Assembly (NCBI RefSeq): GCF_947500835.1
Contig: NZ_CANMTQ010000008.1
Span: forward strand, 173,553 to 237,552
Direction of reading: 5' to 3'
Length of the DNA stretch: 64,000 nt
Source: an uncultured Halomonas sp.
Lineage (GTDB): Bacteria > Pseudomonadota > Gammaproteobacteria > Pseudomonadales > Halomonadaceae
In this document: one piece after another, positions 45,593 to 55,794 of the stretch
How the letters are laid out: each line of letters starts with the position of its first letter
How positions within the stretch are numbered: position 1 is the stretch's first letter
Notes under the pieces: generated by a model
Told to the model about the DNA's origin: nothing
The model's database searches: none
Seen by the model: the letters and a program-made list of their open reading frames with translations, nothing else
Translations under genes and position numbers: made by a program

Positions 45593-46879
45593 TTATAAAC
45601 GCAAATCGGCATCGCCACGTGGGAGAGCATATTTTAAGTCGTATAGAACATGCGCTTGTTTACCCCAGGCGCGTAGCTGTTGCGTACCCAATTCGCAAAA
45701 CCCACGATGACTGACTGCTAAAATTATTGCGTCATAAAAATCTTCTTTGGGTTTGTCTACAAGACGAATGCCATATTCTTCCACTGCTTCATCCTTGCTT
45801 GCTAGTGGATCATAGACATCCATTGTAATATTGTAATCTTTGAGTTCTTTAATGATATCGACTACGCGGGTATTGCGTAGATCTGGACAGTTTTCCTTGA
45901 AAGTCAATCCAAGTATCAGTACGCGTGCACCTTGTACGTGTATACGCTGTTTGATCATTTGTTTGATGAGTTGGCCTGCTACATAAGCACCCATGCCGTC
46001 GTTGATGCGACGACCAGAAAGAATAACTTCAGGATGATAACCCACTTGCTGAGCTTTATGGGTTAGGTAGTAAGGGTCTACACCAATACAATGCCCACCT
46101 ACTAGCCCTGGCCGAAACGGCAAAAAGTTCCATTTTGTACCTGCTGCTTCAAGTACCTCTTCTGTATCGATATTCAAACGATTGAAAATGATCGCTAATT
46201 CATTGATCAGTGCTATGTTTACATCTCGTTGAGTGTTTTCGATGACTTTGGCGGCCTCGGCTACACGAATAGAACTCGCTTTAAAAGTACCAGCGGTTAT
46301 GACTGACGAGTAAAGTTCATCTACAAAATCCGCTATATCAGGAGTCGAACCTGACGTTACTTTCTTAATATTGGTGACTCTATGCTCTTTGTCACCTGGA
46401 TTTATACGTTCCGGACTATAGCCGGCAAAAAAGTCGGTATTGTAAGTTAAGCCTGATACCCGTTCAATTACAGGTATACAGTCTTCTTCGGTGGCGCCCG
46501 GGTAGACAGTAGACTCATAAATGACAATATCGCCTTTAGCAATGACACTGCCAAGTGTTTCGCTTGCTTTCAGTAAAGGCGTCAGGTCGGGGCAGCGTTG
46601 TTCATCAATGGGAGTAGGAACCGTGACAATATACACATTGCATTCACGAAGCGCATCAAGATCGGTAGTAAATGATAGCTGATTCGCCTCGAATAATAAT
46701 TCTGATTCTACTTCACGTGTTAGATCAATGCCTTTCTTCAGCTGTTCAATACGTTGTGTATTGGTATCAAACCCTAGAGTAGGAAATTTTTTACCAAACT
46801 CAACAGCGAGCGGCAATCCAACATAGCCAAGCCCAATAATACCAAGACGCGTTCTACCCATTTCGTTTACGCTTTTCAT
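45593..46879 (-). CDS. UDP-N-acetylhexosamine C6 dehydrogenase (TviB/WbpO type)
   Basis: 428 aa nucleotide-sugar dehydrogenase. N-terminal NAD loop [18 protein letters not shown], middle segment [25 protein letters not shown], and the catalytic Cys near residue 265 in [16 protein letters not shown]. The [18 protein letters not shown] form is typical of TviB/WbpO, which oxidise UDP-GlcNAc or UDP-GalNAc to the uronic acid, rather than of UDP-glucose dehydrogenases. It is transcribed from the minus strand, 33 bases behind wbpM, so they share an operon. With the WbpP-like epimerase at 49649 it would give UDP-GalNAcA. Confidence 0.92.
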   Translation of the reverse strand: MKSVNEMGRTRLGIIGLGYVGLPLAVEFGKKFPTLGFDTNTQRIEQLKKGIDLTREVESELLFEANQLSFTTDLDALRECNVYIVTVPTPIDEQRCPDLTPLLKASETLGSVIAKGDIVIYESTVYPGATEEDCIPVIERVSGLTYNTDFFAGYSPERINPGDKEHRVTNIKKVTSGSTPDIADFVDELYSSVITAGTFKASSIRVAEAAKVIENTQRDVNIALINELAIIFNRLNIDTEEVLEAAGTKWNFLPFRPGLVGGHCIGVDPYYLTHKAQQVGYHPEVILSGRRINDGMGAYVAGQLIKQMIKQRIHVQGARVLILGLTFKENCPDLRNTRVVDIIKELKDYNITMDVYDPLASKDEAVEEYGIRLVDKPKEDFYDAIILAVSHRGFCELGTQQLRAWGKQAHVLYDLKYALPRGDADLRL

Positions 46880-46912
46880 CTTATTTTCCAGAAAATATTT
46901 AAAGTAAAAGAC

Positions 46913-48940
46913 CTAACGTTGCCTTGCCTCGATGGTCCAATTTGTTGAAGGAGAGAACGTTTTTTCTAGATCGATTAAACTGGATCTCGATCTGGTTTGG
47001 CCTCCCATCTCTATAGTAGAGGCCTCTAGAGCTGTGGAGGCACTGGAGCTTTCTTCGACCCATACTAAATCAGCAATTTGGTCCCGTGGGTGATACGCAG
47101 CGGGAGCTTCCAGTAACAACTCACGAATGTCATCATGCTGAACCTTCGCTGCAGCTTCATGTAGTCGCTGGAGATATTTTTCTAATCTATTCCACACCCA
47201 GTAATTTTCCTTGGCAGTCATGATTCTTGGATGTGCAGTTTCAATCACCTCATCACCAATAAGTAATTCTTCAAAGAGTTTTTCACCCGGTCGCAGCCCT
47301 GTATAGACGAGCTCAATATCACCATGAGGAGAGTCAGCGTCCATTACTTCGAGGCCTGATAGGCGTACCATATGCTTGGCCAAATCACTGATCCTGACGG
47401 GGTCGCCCATGTTGAGTACAAAGACATCGCCTCCATGGCCCATGGCTCCAGCCTGAATTACCAGCTGTGCTGCTTCAGGGATGGTCATGAAATAACGTGT
47501 AATATCCGGATGTGTTATCGTAATCGGACCACCTTCTCTGATTTGCTTTCGGAAAAGTGGTACGACTGAACCAGATGACCCTAGGACATTGCCGAAGCGG
47601 ACCATACAGAAGCGGGTTGTATTCTGTTCCCGTGCAAATGCCTGGCAAATAAGCTCTGCAAGGCGCTTGGTAGTTCCCATTACATTAGTAGGACGAACAG
47701 CTTTATCGGTGGATACAAGTACAAAGGTTTCCACCTTGCAAGCCATTGCAGCTTTAGCAGTTTCCAAGGTGCCAAAGACGTTATTACGGATACCTTCTAT
47801 GGCATTGTGCTCAACCAGAGGAACGTGCTTATAAGCGGCTGCGTGGTATATAGTCTGTACGTTAAAAGCGCGCATTACCCCTTCAAGTCGCTGCCGCTTT
47901 TGTACCGAACCAAGGAGTGCCCTTATAGGTATATTCAAGCCTGCTGCTTTAGAAAATTGCAGCAATTCCTTTTCTATTTGGTAAAGCGAATACTCACAAA
48001 CTTCAAACAGAATGAGTTGCCGCGGAGATTGCTGTAGCACCTGACGGCATAACTCAGAGCCAATAGATCCGCCAGCGCCAGTGATCATTACCACTTTGTC
48101 CCTAATATTCGCATCCAAAAGGGATTGATTTGGGGGTACTGGATCTCGACCAAGTAGATCTTCTATGGTGACGTCGCGAATTTCATTTATACGTGCGTGT
48201 CCTGCAATTACGTCCGCCATACTGGGAACGGTCTGTACTGGAACTGCGCTGGGTTCCAGCATTTTCAATATTTCTCTACGCCTACCGAGCGAGGCACTGG
48301 GTATGGCTAGCAATATACGCTTTACGCCATATTGCTTGATCAGACGCGGAAGCTCGTTGGGTGAATAAACCTTGAGTCCTTCGACAAGGGTGCCACGCAT
48401 GCCACGCCAATCATCAATGAAGCACACTGGTACATATTCCTGACCGTGACGAAGGGATGCAACCAATTGTGAGCCTGCTGAGCCAGCACCATAAATTGCA
48501 ACGCAGGTCTTGTGACGCATGAGACTTCGTTGATAAAGAGAGCGCAAGAAAATGCGAATGCCACCAATGGTCAATAAGGCGAGCATGGCATATATGATAG
48601 GTACTGAACGTGGTATTGGCAGGTTCAACAAATAACTAATGACTGCCATTGCGATGGCTGATCCTACAACTCCCAGAAGGATTGCGTGCAATGCTTTCTG
48701 ACTCATATAGCGCACGACGGCGCGGTAGAATCCTAGACGAATAAAAATGAGCAAGCTAAGCGGTATCAGCGCTGCTAGCATGAGCCAGGTACGCTGTTCG
48801 TAAATAGGTGTCCAGCTATCCAGTCGAAGCAGCATTGCTAGTACGAAGCTGAGCATTAGCAAACCAGTATCAACTAATACCTGGATAATACGTTTGTATA
48901 GGCGCGGTAGCCTGAACATTTGTTTGAAAAATGGAAGCAT
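46913..48940 (-). CDS. wbpM: UDP-N-acetylglucosamine 4,6-dehydratase, membrane form
   Basis: 675 aa inner-membrane enzyme (WbpM/PglF/CapD family) making the 4-keto-6-deoxy intermediate for sugars such as QuiNAc, FucNAc or bacillosamine. Four N-terminal helices (residues about 15-130), a first Rossmann-like domain (CVAIYGAGSAGSQLV), and the SDR catalytic domain with VVMITGAGGSIGSELCRQ near residue 290 and LVSTDKAVRPTNVMGTTKR, whose Asp and Lys replace the classical Tyr in this family. No WbpK/WbpV-like reductase or PglE-type aminotransferase is seen in the window, so the final sugar is not settled. Confidence 0.93.
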   Translation of the reverse strand: MLPFFKQMFRLPRLYKRIIQVLVDTGLLMLSFVLAMLLRLDSWTPIYEQRTWLMLAALIPLSLLIFIRLGFYRAVVRYMSQKALHAILLGVVGSAIAMAVISYLLNLPIPRSVPIIYAMLALLTIGGIRIFLRSLYQRSLMRHKTCVAIYGAGSAGSQLVASLRHGQEYVPVCFIDDWRGMRGTLVEGLKVYSPNELPRLIKQYGVKRILLAIPSASLGRRREILKMLEPSAVPVQTVPSMADVIAGHARINEIRDVTIEDLLGRDPVPPNQSLLDANIRDKVVMITGAGGSIGSELCRQVLQQSPRQLILFEVCEYSLYQIEKELLQFSKAAGLNIPIRALLGSVQKRQRLEGVMRAFNVQTIYHAAAYKHVPLVEHNAIEGIRNNVFGTLETAKAAMACKVETFVLVSTDKAVRPTNVMGTTKRLAELICQAFAREQNTTRFCMVRFGNVLGSSGSVVPLFRKQIREGGPITITHPDITRYFMTIPEAAQLVIQAGAMGHGGDVFVLNMGDPVRISDLAKHMVRLSGLEVMDADSPHGDIELVYTGLRPGEKLFEELLIGDEVIETAHPRIMTAKENYWVWNRLEKYLQRLHEAAAKVQHDDIRELLLEAPAAYHPRDQIADLVWVEESSSASTALEASTIEMGGQTRSRSSLIDLEKTFSPSTNWTIEARQR

Positions 48941-49648
48941 GCTCGATATTCCCTTAAAAATGCTTATATATGTTGCACAAAATTAGTGACGACTTTGCTT
49001 CTCTTTTTCTGCGAATACCCATATTTATCTACCAATAATGTATTAATTTTTTAGCACTCGATAGCGTGTCATTGATAGAACATCATCAGGCGCTAAATCA
49101 AAAATTCTCTTTCTGGTATTGCTTATGGATTGAACATAAAAGCTTCAATAAAAATCATGTTTTTTTAATTCTGAATAATAGTGTAGCGTTCAGGCCATCG
49201 TTGTGTTCAGTAATCGATCTCATGTGTATATCACCACAAAAAAACTTGGTTCAATGATGACAGTATCATCGTTAGAAATATTCATCATAAAAAGGAAATT
49301 TTTGTATATGTGCTTTTTGCCATGCGTTCTGTATTTTCGATACTTACCGAACGGTCAGCGATGAATGGGCTGAATCGCTTTATGTTTCAAAAGGTATACT
49401 TTTGTTAATCACGTGTCTATAATAGGCGTCTATATCGCCGGACCCAAGTTTATTTTTCTAATAACTGGTATTAGATAAATAGTTAATTAAGTAGTGCAGT
49501 TTTGACTTAATTTATAAAAATAGTGGTTTAAATTTCTAATTTTCTAGGTGGGCTGTTCATCCTGCCACTTTTATTAAATGAGTGTTTTCTGAACCAGTTT
49601 GTGAATAAGTTGTGATAAATAACATATAGTTTTTAAATTCTGGAATAT
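48941..49648. other. Gene-free divergent region between wbpM and the wbpP-type gene
   Basis: About 700 bases, AT-rich, between divergently transcribed genes. It must carry two promoters. A short open frame on the plus strand (49066-49257) has no Shine-Dalgarno and no recognisable product and is not called. No JUMPStart, repeat or RNA gene was recognised here. Confidence 0.5.
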
Positions 49649-50680
49649 ATGAATATGGCTATTTTTGAGCGAGTACAAACAGATATAGTAAGTAATCCAA
49701 GCACTTGGCTAATAAGTGGAGTGGCAGGTTTCATTGGCTCCAACCTGCTTGAGCAGCTACTCAAGCTGGATCAGACTGTAGTGGGATTGGATAATTTTGC
49801 TACCGGCCACCAACGTAACCTCGATGAGGTGCGCGGCTTGGTGAGCGCCGAGCAGTGGGCACGCTTCACCTTCCATGAGGCTGATATTCGAAAACTCGAA
49901 GACTGTAAACGTGCCATGGAAGGGGTGGATTATGTACTGCATCAGGCAGCTTTAGGTTCGGTGCCGCGCTCCTTGAACGATCCGCTAGCCACCAACGCCG
50001 CCAATATCGATGGATTTCTCAACATGCTGGTCGCCGCGAAGGACGCTGGCATCAAACGTTTCGTTTATGCTGCTTCGAGCTCAACCTACGGTGATCACCC
50101 TGCATTACCGAAGGTGGAAGATACAATCGGCAAGCCATTATCGCCCTATGCGGTAACAAAGTATGTCAATGAACTATACGCGGACGTCTTCACGCGTTGC
50201 TATGGCGTCAAAACGATCGGATTGCGTTATTTCAATGTCTTTGGCCCGCGTCAAGACCCTGAAGGGGCCTACGCAGCTGTCATTCCTAAATGGACCGCTG
50301 CAATGCTCAGTGGTGAACCGGTGCTGGTAAATGGCGACGGCGAGACTAGTCGTGATTTCTGTTTTATCGACAATGCCGTGCAAGCCAACCTGCTGGCGGC
50401 CCTGGCAAACGATGAGATCGACAGCGAAGTGTTCAACGTTGCAGTGAATGGAAGAACGTCGCTCAACGAGCTGTTTTCCTACCTAAGAGACGCACTGGCA
50501 GAACAAGGCGTTAACTACGAAAAACCACCTGCCTACCGAGATTTTCGACCGGGAGATGTGCGTCATTCTCAAGCCGATATCCGCAAGGGCGCCAGCAAGC
50601 TCGGATATGCGCCGACCCATACTGTGGTTGAGGGTATTCACCAGGCAATGCCATGGTATATCAATCATTTCAAGAAGTAG
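49649..50680 (+). CDS. wbpP: UDP-N-acetylglucosamine 4-epimerase (WbpP/TviC type)
   Basis: 343 aa extended SDR that interconverts UDP-GlcNAc and UDP-GalNAc (or the uronic acids). NAD loop [19 protein letters not shown], the WbpP-typical [30 protein letters not shown], catalytic [10 protein letters not shown] and [10 protein letters not shown] (Y-x3-K), and [20 protein letters not shown]. Sequence is less AT-rich than the rest of the locus. It sits apart from tviB/wbpO, its usual partner, across the 700-base gap; ATG at 49649 or 49655. Confidence 0.92.
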   Translation: MNMAIFERVQTDIVSNPSTWLISGVAGFIGSNLLEQLLKLDQTVVGLDNFATGHQRNLDEVRGLVSAEQWARFTFHEADIRKLEDCKRAMEGVDYVLHQAALGSVPRSLNDPLATNAANIDGFLNMLVAAKDAGIKRFVYAASSSTYGDHPALPKVEDTIGKPLSPYAVTKYVNELYADVFTRCYGVKTIGLRYFNVFGPRQDPEGAYAAVIPKWTAAMLSGEPVLVNGDGETSRDFCFIDNAVQANLLAALANDEIDSEVFNVAVNGRTSLNELFSYLRDALAEQGVNYEKPPAYRDFRPGDVRHSQADIRKGASKLGYAPTHTVVEGIHQAMPWYINHFKK

Positions 50681-50719
50681 TGCAAGCGGTTAGCCATTGC
50701 AAAACAATACAGCAATAAC

Positions 50720-50769
50720 AGCAACGCCCGGGAGTCAGTTAAGATCCTGGGCGTTGCTGGTTTTAAGGC
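50720..50769 (+). terminator. Intrinsic terminator after wbpP-type gene
   Basis: AGCAACGCCCGGGA pairs with TCCTGGGCGTTGCT (one G-U pair), with GG and TTTT following. Marks the right border of the polysaccharide locus. Confidence 0.85.
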
Positions 50770-50797
50770 TGAAAGTGCAAACGTGTCATGAGAACGA

Positions 50798-51988
50798 TTA
50801 CTTCGAGACAGCGGCAATCGCCTTGGTCACATAGGGCAGGTTTTCGCTTGCCAATCCGGCCACATTGGCCCGGCCTGAGCGCACCATGTAGATACCATAC
50901 TCATCGCGAAGTCGGTCGACTTGATTTGCCGTGAGACCCGTATAGGAGAACATACCGCGCTGCTCGGCCACATGCGCGAAGTTACTATCCAAGCCATAGG
51001 GCTTGAGCGCCTCGACAAAGTCGCGACGCAGGCCGTTGATGCGATCGCGCATCTCGGTCAGCTCGTCGCGCCATACTGCCGCCAACTCGGCAGATGCCAG
51101 AATCTCGCAGATGATGGCGCTACCGTGGGCCGGGGGGTTGGAATAGTTCTCTCTGGCAACGATTGCCATTTGAGAGCGCACGTTCTCCATTTGCTCCGTA
51201 TCCTTGGCCACGGCGATAAAGCAGCCGGTGCGCTCTCGATAGATACCGAAATTCTTTGAGTAGGAGCTGGTGATCAGTACCTCGTCGAGATTTTCTGCCA
51301 TCAGTCGGGCACCAAAGGCATCCTCTTCCAATCCATCGCCGAAACCCTGGTAGGCAAAATCGATCAGAGGTAGCAAGCGACGCTCCAGAACCACCTCGAG
51401 TACTAGTCGCCATTGGTCCTGGTTGAGGTCGAAGCCGGTCGGGTTGTGGCAGCAGGCATGCAGCAACACCACATCGCCCTGGGGAATCTGCTTCAATGCG
51501 TTCAGCATGCCATCGAAATCGAGGCGATTCTCGGCATCGACATAAGGGTACTTGTGCAGTGTAAGGCCGGCGGCAGGAAATATGCCGAGATGGTTGGGCC
51601 AGGTCGGATCGGAAACCCATACATCCTTACCCGGAAGCTGGGCTTTGATGAAGTCCGCGGCCAAGCGCAGTGCGCCGGTACCGCCCGGCGACTGAGTCGC
51701 ACTGGCACGCTTTTCGGCGATGACCGGTGAGTCCGCGCCCAGCACCAGGGACAGGGTGACCTCGCCATACCGAGGATCGCCGTGAGAGCCAATATAGCTC
51801 TTGGTGATCTCTTTCTTCAGCAGCAGCGCCTCGGCTTCCTTGACCGCCCGCATGATGGGAGTATTACCTTTGGCGTCGCGATATACGCCGACACCAAGAT
51901 CGACCTTTTGGGGGTTGCTGTCTTTCTTGAAAGCCTCGATTAATCCAAGGATGGCATCCCCGGGCACCCGCTCAATCTGCTCGAACAT
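50798..51988 (-). CDS. phhC: Aromatic amino acid/aspartate aminotransferase
   Basis: 396 aa class I fold-type I PLP aminotransferase of the TyrB/AspC family, cytosolic. PLP lysine in [15 protein letters not shown]; other PLP contacts in [20 protein letters not shown] and [10 protein letters not shown]; substrate Arg in [11 protein letters not shown]. The symbol phhC is inferred from context: a decayed phhB lies directly upstream on the same strand, and in Pseudomonas phhA-phhB-phhC form one operon for phenylalanine/tyrosine use. tyrB or aspC would be equally valid by family. Confidence 0.85.
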   Translation of the reverse strand: MFEQIERVPGDAILGLIEAFKKDSNPQKVDLGVGVYRDAKGNTPIMRAVKEAEALLLKKEITKSYIGSHGDPRYGEVTLSLVLGADSPVIAEKRASATQSPGGTGALRLAADFIKAQLPGKDVWVSDPTWPNHLGIFPAAGLTLHKYPYVDAENRLDFDGMLNALKQIPQGDVVLLHACCHNPTGFDLNQDQWRLVLEVVLERRLLPLIDFAYQGFGDGLEEDAFGARLMAENLDEVLITSSYSKNFGIYRERTGCFIAVAKDTEQMENVRSQMAIVARENYSNPPAHGSAIICEILASAELAAVWRDELTEMRDRINGLRRDFVEALKPYGLDSNFAHVAEQRGMFSYTGLTANQVDRLRDEYGIYMVRSGRANVAGLASENLPYVTKAIAAVSK

Positions 51989-52335
51989 TGGACTGTGCTA
52001 CCTCGTCGATTCTACCGGCCGGAATGAAGTCGTTCTTGAGCAAGCCCTTTTTGGCACGAGGCCACTGGGTATCGGTGACCTTTGCCTATTTGGTGAGCGG
52101 CGCCGGAGAGTGGCCGGCTTTCTCGGCTATGTCACCCACCTGTCTAGTGAAGGCGAGGGCCTGCTTGAAGTTGTAGAACGTGAAAACACGCTTTAACCGC
52201 ATGATGCCATCGCGCTCGATCAACTGCCAATCGGGAATGTCACGTTTGAAGATTTTGGTCAGTTCCCAAGTGGCTTTGGAAGCGCCGAGCTCTAGAAATT
52301 TCGTTATGCAAGGGGGTGTGATCCTATTCTGTCAT
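51972..52335 (-). pseudogene. phhB: Decayed pterin-4a-carbinolamine dehydratase gene
   Basis: The minus strand reads, in one frame, segments matching Phh[42 protein letters not shown], then [19 protein letters not shown]. PhhB recycles the pterin cofactor of phenylalanine hydroxylase. Decay signs: an in-frame TAG at 52088-52086 where a Trp is normally found (E-W-G-K-V); the catalytic G-H-H-P motif is G-H-S-P; and the likely ATG (52335, M-T-E) lies in another frame from the body, so one frameshift is needed. Total span, about 121 codons, equals normal PhhB length. The frame runs into the phhC start. No phhA is left upstream. Confidence 0.85.
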
Positions 52336-52390
52336 CTATGTTTGTTAGTTGATGAATCACAACCACAACGACTAGCAGGAGCATACCGCC

Positions 52391-53725
52391 ATGGGGTCCA
52401 GGACTGCTGTAGTTTATCTCTTGTCAGGATTGATTCCCGTTCTAGCACTGAGTTTCATGCCGGTCTCCGCTAACGAACATATGCAAAATCAAACCTGTCT
52501 TGCTGGAGCTGAAAAACCTATCGTCATCGGCCATCGAGGGGCTAGTGGATTCCGTCCGGAGCATACCCTCGAAGCCTACGAACTCGCCGTCGAGCAGGGT
52601 GCGGATTTCATCGAGCCGGACCTGGTGGTGACCAAGGACGGCGTGCTCATCGTGCGTCATGAGAACGAATTGAGCGGCACCACGGACGTTGGTGAGCGCC
52701 CAGAGTTTGCCGATCGAAAGACCACCAAGACCATCGACGGCATGCCGACCAGCGGCTGGTTCAGTGAGGACTTCTCCCTAGAAGAGATCAAGACGCTGCG
52801 TGCCGAAGAGCGCATTCCCGAAACGCGCCCGGGCAATACCCAATTCGATGGCCAGTTCGAGATCCCGACCCTCGAGGAGGTTCTCACCTTGGTGCGCGAC
52901 CTGGAAAAGCGTACGGGACGCGAGATTGGTATCTACCCCGAAACCAAGCATCCGACCTTTTTCGCCAAGGAGGGCAAGTTTCTAGAGGGTAGCCGCATCG
53001 ACATGTCTCTCGGTGAGATGTTGATCGAAACCCTGGTGGAGCAGAAGTTCACCGATCCCGAGCGGGTGTTCATCCAATCCTTCGAGGTGGAAAATCTGCT
53101 CGAACTGCAGAACACCATCATGCCGCGCTTCGATATCGACTTACCGCTGGTGCAGCTTTTGGGTGATATCACCAACGCCTATCTGCCGCCGGAAAGCAAC
53201 TTTTCAGCGCCCTACGATATGGTCTACAACGCAAAAAATGGCGACGTAGAAGCCATCTATGGTGAGCTTGCCAGCATCATCGGCGATGAAGGGTCGGGTA
53301 TTACCGCCGAGATCGGTTATGACGATCTGACCTCGAAAACCGTATTGGCCTATATCGCCGAGCACTACGCCGAGGGCATTGGTCCCTGGAAAGACAGCTT
53401 CCTGCTCCGCAAAGCGCTTGATGAGCCAATCGACGCGGACGGCGATGGCAAGGCAAAGATTGCTACGCGGCTAACCGGCGAAGTGGATGACTTTCTACCC
53501 CTGGCCATTGAGGCAGGGTTACTGGTGCATCCCTACACGCTGCGCGCCGAGGAAGAGTTCTTGACCCTGCATCCGAACGGCATACCCCAGACCCTCACCG
53601 GTGAAGTGATCCAGCTGCTTGGTCTCGGTGTCAACGGCTTCTTTACCGATCAGCCGATCATCGGCGTCGAGGGACGCGAGCTATTTCTCGAGGCCAATGG
53701 CTGCGGCAAGCCTCGTCAGAAGTAG
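52391..53725 (+). CDS. glpQ: Glycerophosphodiester phosphodiesterase, periplasmic
   Basis: 444 aa secreted phosphodiesterase releasing glycerol-3-phosphate from glycerophosphodiesters. Signal peptide of about 28 residues (VSANEH). GDPD catalytic core: VIGHRGASGFRPEHTLEAY (catalytic His), ADFIEPDLVVTKDGVLIVRHENEL (Glu/Asp metal ligands, second His), IYPETKHPTFF. AGGAG lies ten bases before the ATG at 52391. No glpT transporter lies beside it. It is longer than E. coli GlpQ (about 358 aa); the additional residues lie in the middle, around DEPIDADGDGKAK, an EF-hand-like calcium loop. Confidence 0.9.
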   Translation: MGSRTAVVYLLSGLIPVLALSFMPVSANEHMQNQTCLAGAEKPIVIGHRGASGFRPEHTLEAYELAVEQGADFIEPDLVVTKDGVLIVRHENELSGTTDVGERPEFADRKTTKTIDGMPTSGWFSEDFSLEEIKTLRAEERIPETRPGNTQFDGQFEIPTLEEVLTLVRDLEKRTGREIGIYPETKHPTFFAKEGKFLEGSRIDMSLGEMLIETLVEQKFTDPERVFIQSFEVENLLELQNTIMPRFDIDLPLVQLLGDITNAYLPPESNFSAPYDMVYNAKNGDVEAIYGELASIIGDEGSGITAEIGYDDLTSKTVLAYIAEHYAEGIGPWKDSFLLRKALDEPIDADGDGKAKIATRLTGEVDDFLPLAIEAGLLVHPYTLRAEEEFLTLHPNGIPQTLTGEVIQLLGLGVNGFFTDQPIIGVEGRELFLEANGCGKPRQK

Positions 53726-53814
53726 AATGAATCCTGAGAAAAGCCGAGGATTTATCTTCGAATCAATGACGGCTGAACGTTGTTTCAAAAAGTTTTTGCC
53801 ATGAGGTGCGCGTC

Positions 53815-54375
53815 ATGAGGTTCTCGCATATCGTCGGCTTCGACGATTGCCCGTTTGCTCGCGACCATCGAGGCGAGGTGGGCGTTGTCGGCGCGATCTA
53901 CTCCGGTCGGCGTCTAGCGGGCGTTGTTTCGGGCAAGGTGCGTCGCGATAGCGACGACAGTACGCAAGAATTGACGCGGCTGGTGCGGGATTCCAAGTTT
54001 GTCGGGCATCTTCAGCTCGTGATGCTGCAAGGCATCGCCTTGGCCGGCTTCAACGTGGTCGATGTCGAAAGTCTGCATGAAACGCTGGGCATACCGGTGC
54101 TGGTAGTTGCTCGATACGCACCACGAAAGGAAGCTATACGCGCGGCGCTGCTTGAGCATATTCCCGGCGGCGCACATAAATGGACGCTGATCGAACGGCT
54201 AGGACCGATGGAGCCGGTGGCTGGAGTGTACGTTCAGCGCTTGGGATTGAATCGTGAAGAGGCGGCGTCGGTCGTGCTGGAGACGGCGGTGAATGGTGCA
54301 ATTCCCGAGCCGCTGCGCACGGCGCATCTGATCGCCGGCGGAATTACCAATGGCGAAAGCACAGGACGTACCTAG
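53815..54375 (+). CDS. DUF99 family protein (endonuclease V-like fold)
   Basis: 186 aa. Matches the DUF99/COG1628 family: SHIVGFDDCPF start, VGVVGAIYSGRRLAGVVSGKV, VMLQGIALAGFNVVDVESL, PVLVVARYAPRKEA, and HLIAGGITNGESTGR. Family members have a predicted RNase H-like/endonuclease V fold but no settled function. ATG at 53815 has GAGGTG six bases upstream. Follows glpQ by 89 bases. Confidence 0.82.
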   Translation: MRFSHIVGFDDCPFARDHRGEVGVVGAIYSGRRLAGVVSGKVRRDSDDSTQELTRLVRDSKFVGHLQLVMLQGIALAGFNVVDVESLHETLGIPVLVVARYAPRKEAIRAALLEHIPGGAHKWTLIERLGPMEPVAGVYVQRLGLNREEAASVVLETAVNGAIPEPLRTAHLIAGGITNGESTGRT

Positions 54376-54417
54376 TTTGCTTAACTGCGATAACCAGGCG
54401 CTATTTGTATTGCAAGC

Positions 54418-55569
54418 TCAGCGTGGCGCGTCGTAACGTCCGCCGTGCCACTTGGAAAACACGACCTGCCAAAGCTGTATATCCCGTGCCCGGAAAGCGC
54501 CGGCACACATGCTTAAATAATAGCGGAACATGCGGCGAGTCTTCTCGTTGTAGTTGGTGGCAATCTCGTGCCAGCAAGCATCGAAATTGGCAAGCCAGGC
54601 CATCAAGGTGCGGTCGTAGTCCGCGCCGAAGTTTTGCCAGTCCTCAATCAACAGGCGCCCCTCACTTGTTTGAGTGATATGAGTTGGCGAGGGCAGAATG
54701 CCATTAGGAAAAATATACTTGTTGATCCACGGGTCGATGGAAATGCTCGAACTGTTGGAGCCGATGCTATGCAGCACGAAATATCCATCTTCCTCCAGCA
54801 GGTTCGCGACAGTATCGAAATAGGTGGCGTAGTTGCGGTGGCCCACATGTTCGAACATGCCAATGGAAACGATGCGATCAAAACGACCCTGCAGGTCGCG
54901 GTAGTCTTCGAGCAGAATCTCGACCGGTAGCCCCGCGCAGCGCTCTCGTCCTAATGCAGCCTGTTCTCTAGAAATAGTGATGCCAGTGACCTCTGCGCCA
55001 TAGTGGCGTGCTGCGCGCTCGGCAAAACTTCCCCAGCCGCAGCCAATGTCCAACACCTTCATGCCCGGCTCGATCTTCAGCTTGCGAGCGGCGAGGTCGA
55101 GCTTGGCTACTTGCGCCTCGTGTAGTGTCTTGGCCTTTTTCCAATAGCCGCAGGAGTAGCACATGGTGGGGTCTAGCATGCGCTCGAAGAGATCGTTGCC
55201 AAGATCGTAATGGGCTTCGCCCACCATATATGCACGAGTCTTGCTTTGCAGATTGACAAGCCCTGTTTGTAGGCGATAAAGGCACTTCTCGACTAAGGTA
55301 TGGGCACGCTTGCCCAAGCCATGACGTAAAAGGCGATCCGCCATTTCGTCAATACGCTCACATTCCCACCAGCCTTCCATGTAGGATTCACCTAGCCCAA
55401 GGCTACCTTGACGCAAAAGACGGGAAAAAAAATCCGGCTGCAGTACCTGGATGTCCCAGGGTCTACCGCCGTTGATGATGATGTCGGCCTCTCTGAACGT
55501 GCGTTCGACATAACGCCGAGCACGACTGTCAGGAAGAGCAGCAGGGCCAATTTGTGTATTACTGGTCAT
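54418..55569 (-). CDS. cfa: Cyclopropane-fatty-acyl-phospholipid synthase
   Basis: 383 aa, the length of E. coli Cfa. SAM-dependent methylene transfer to unsaturated phospholipid chains at the inner membrane, a stress adaptation (osmotic, acid, stationary phase). Motifs: FSRLLRQGSLGLGESYMEGWWECERID, AHYDLGNDLFERMLDPTMCYSCGYW, SAM-binding VLDIGCGWGSFAERAA, and FEHVGHRNY. ATG at 55569 (M-T-S-N) has GGAG seven bases upstream; a longer frame to 55635 does not match the family. Convergent with the DUF99 gene. Confidence 0.94.
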   Translation of the reverse strand: MTSNTQIGPAALPDSRARRYVERTFREADIIINGGRPWDIQVLQPDFFSRLLRQGSLGLGESYMEGWWECERIDEMADRLLRHGLGKRAHTLVEKCLYRLQTGLVNLQSKTRAYMVGEAHYDLGNDLFERMLDPTMCYSCGYWKKAKTLHEAQVAKLDLAARKLKIEPGMKVLDIGCGWGSFAERAARHYGAEVTGITISREQAALGRERCAGLPVEILLEDYRDLQGRFDRIVSIGMFEHVGHRNYATYFDTVANLLEEDGYFVLHSIGSNSSSISIDPWINKYIFPNGILPSPTHITQTSEGRLLIEDWQNFGADYDRTLMAWLANFDACWHEIATNYNEKTRRMFRYYLSMCAGAFRARDIQLWQVVFSKWHGGRYDAPR

Positions 55570-55794
55570 ACCGAACTCCGGATCATAGTAAACTTCAGCA
55601 AGATACGGGTCTCGGGCAAGGCTTCCTTGCCTCATTGCAATAGCGTTACGCTTTATGTCGACTTGTCATTCCAATGACTTGATGCTCCATAAAAATCAAG
55701 TTAGCGCAGAATGGAGAAGCTTGCCTGCTCACAAGCAACGAATGGCTAGCCGTTACCCACTAAAAGCATGACGATTGATTTGAATCAATGTAGC

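Noticed and set aside
49066..49257. 63-codon open frame in the wbpM-wbpP gap
   Set aside because: No ribosome site, no recognisable product, AT-rich low-information sequence.
52180..52473. 97-codon plus-strand frame running into glpQ
   Set aside because: Opposite strand of the phhB remnant and out of frame with glpQ, which has its own start, signal peptide and Shine-Dalgarno.
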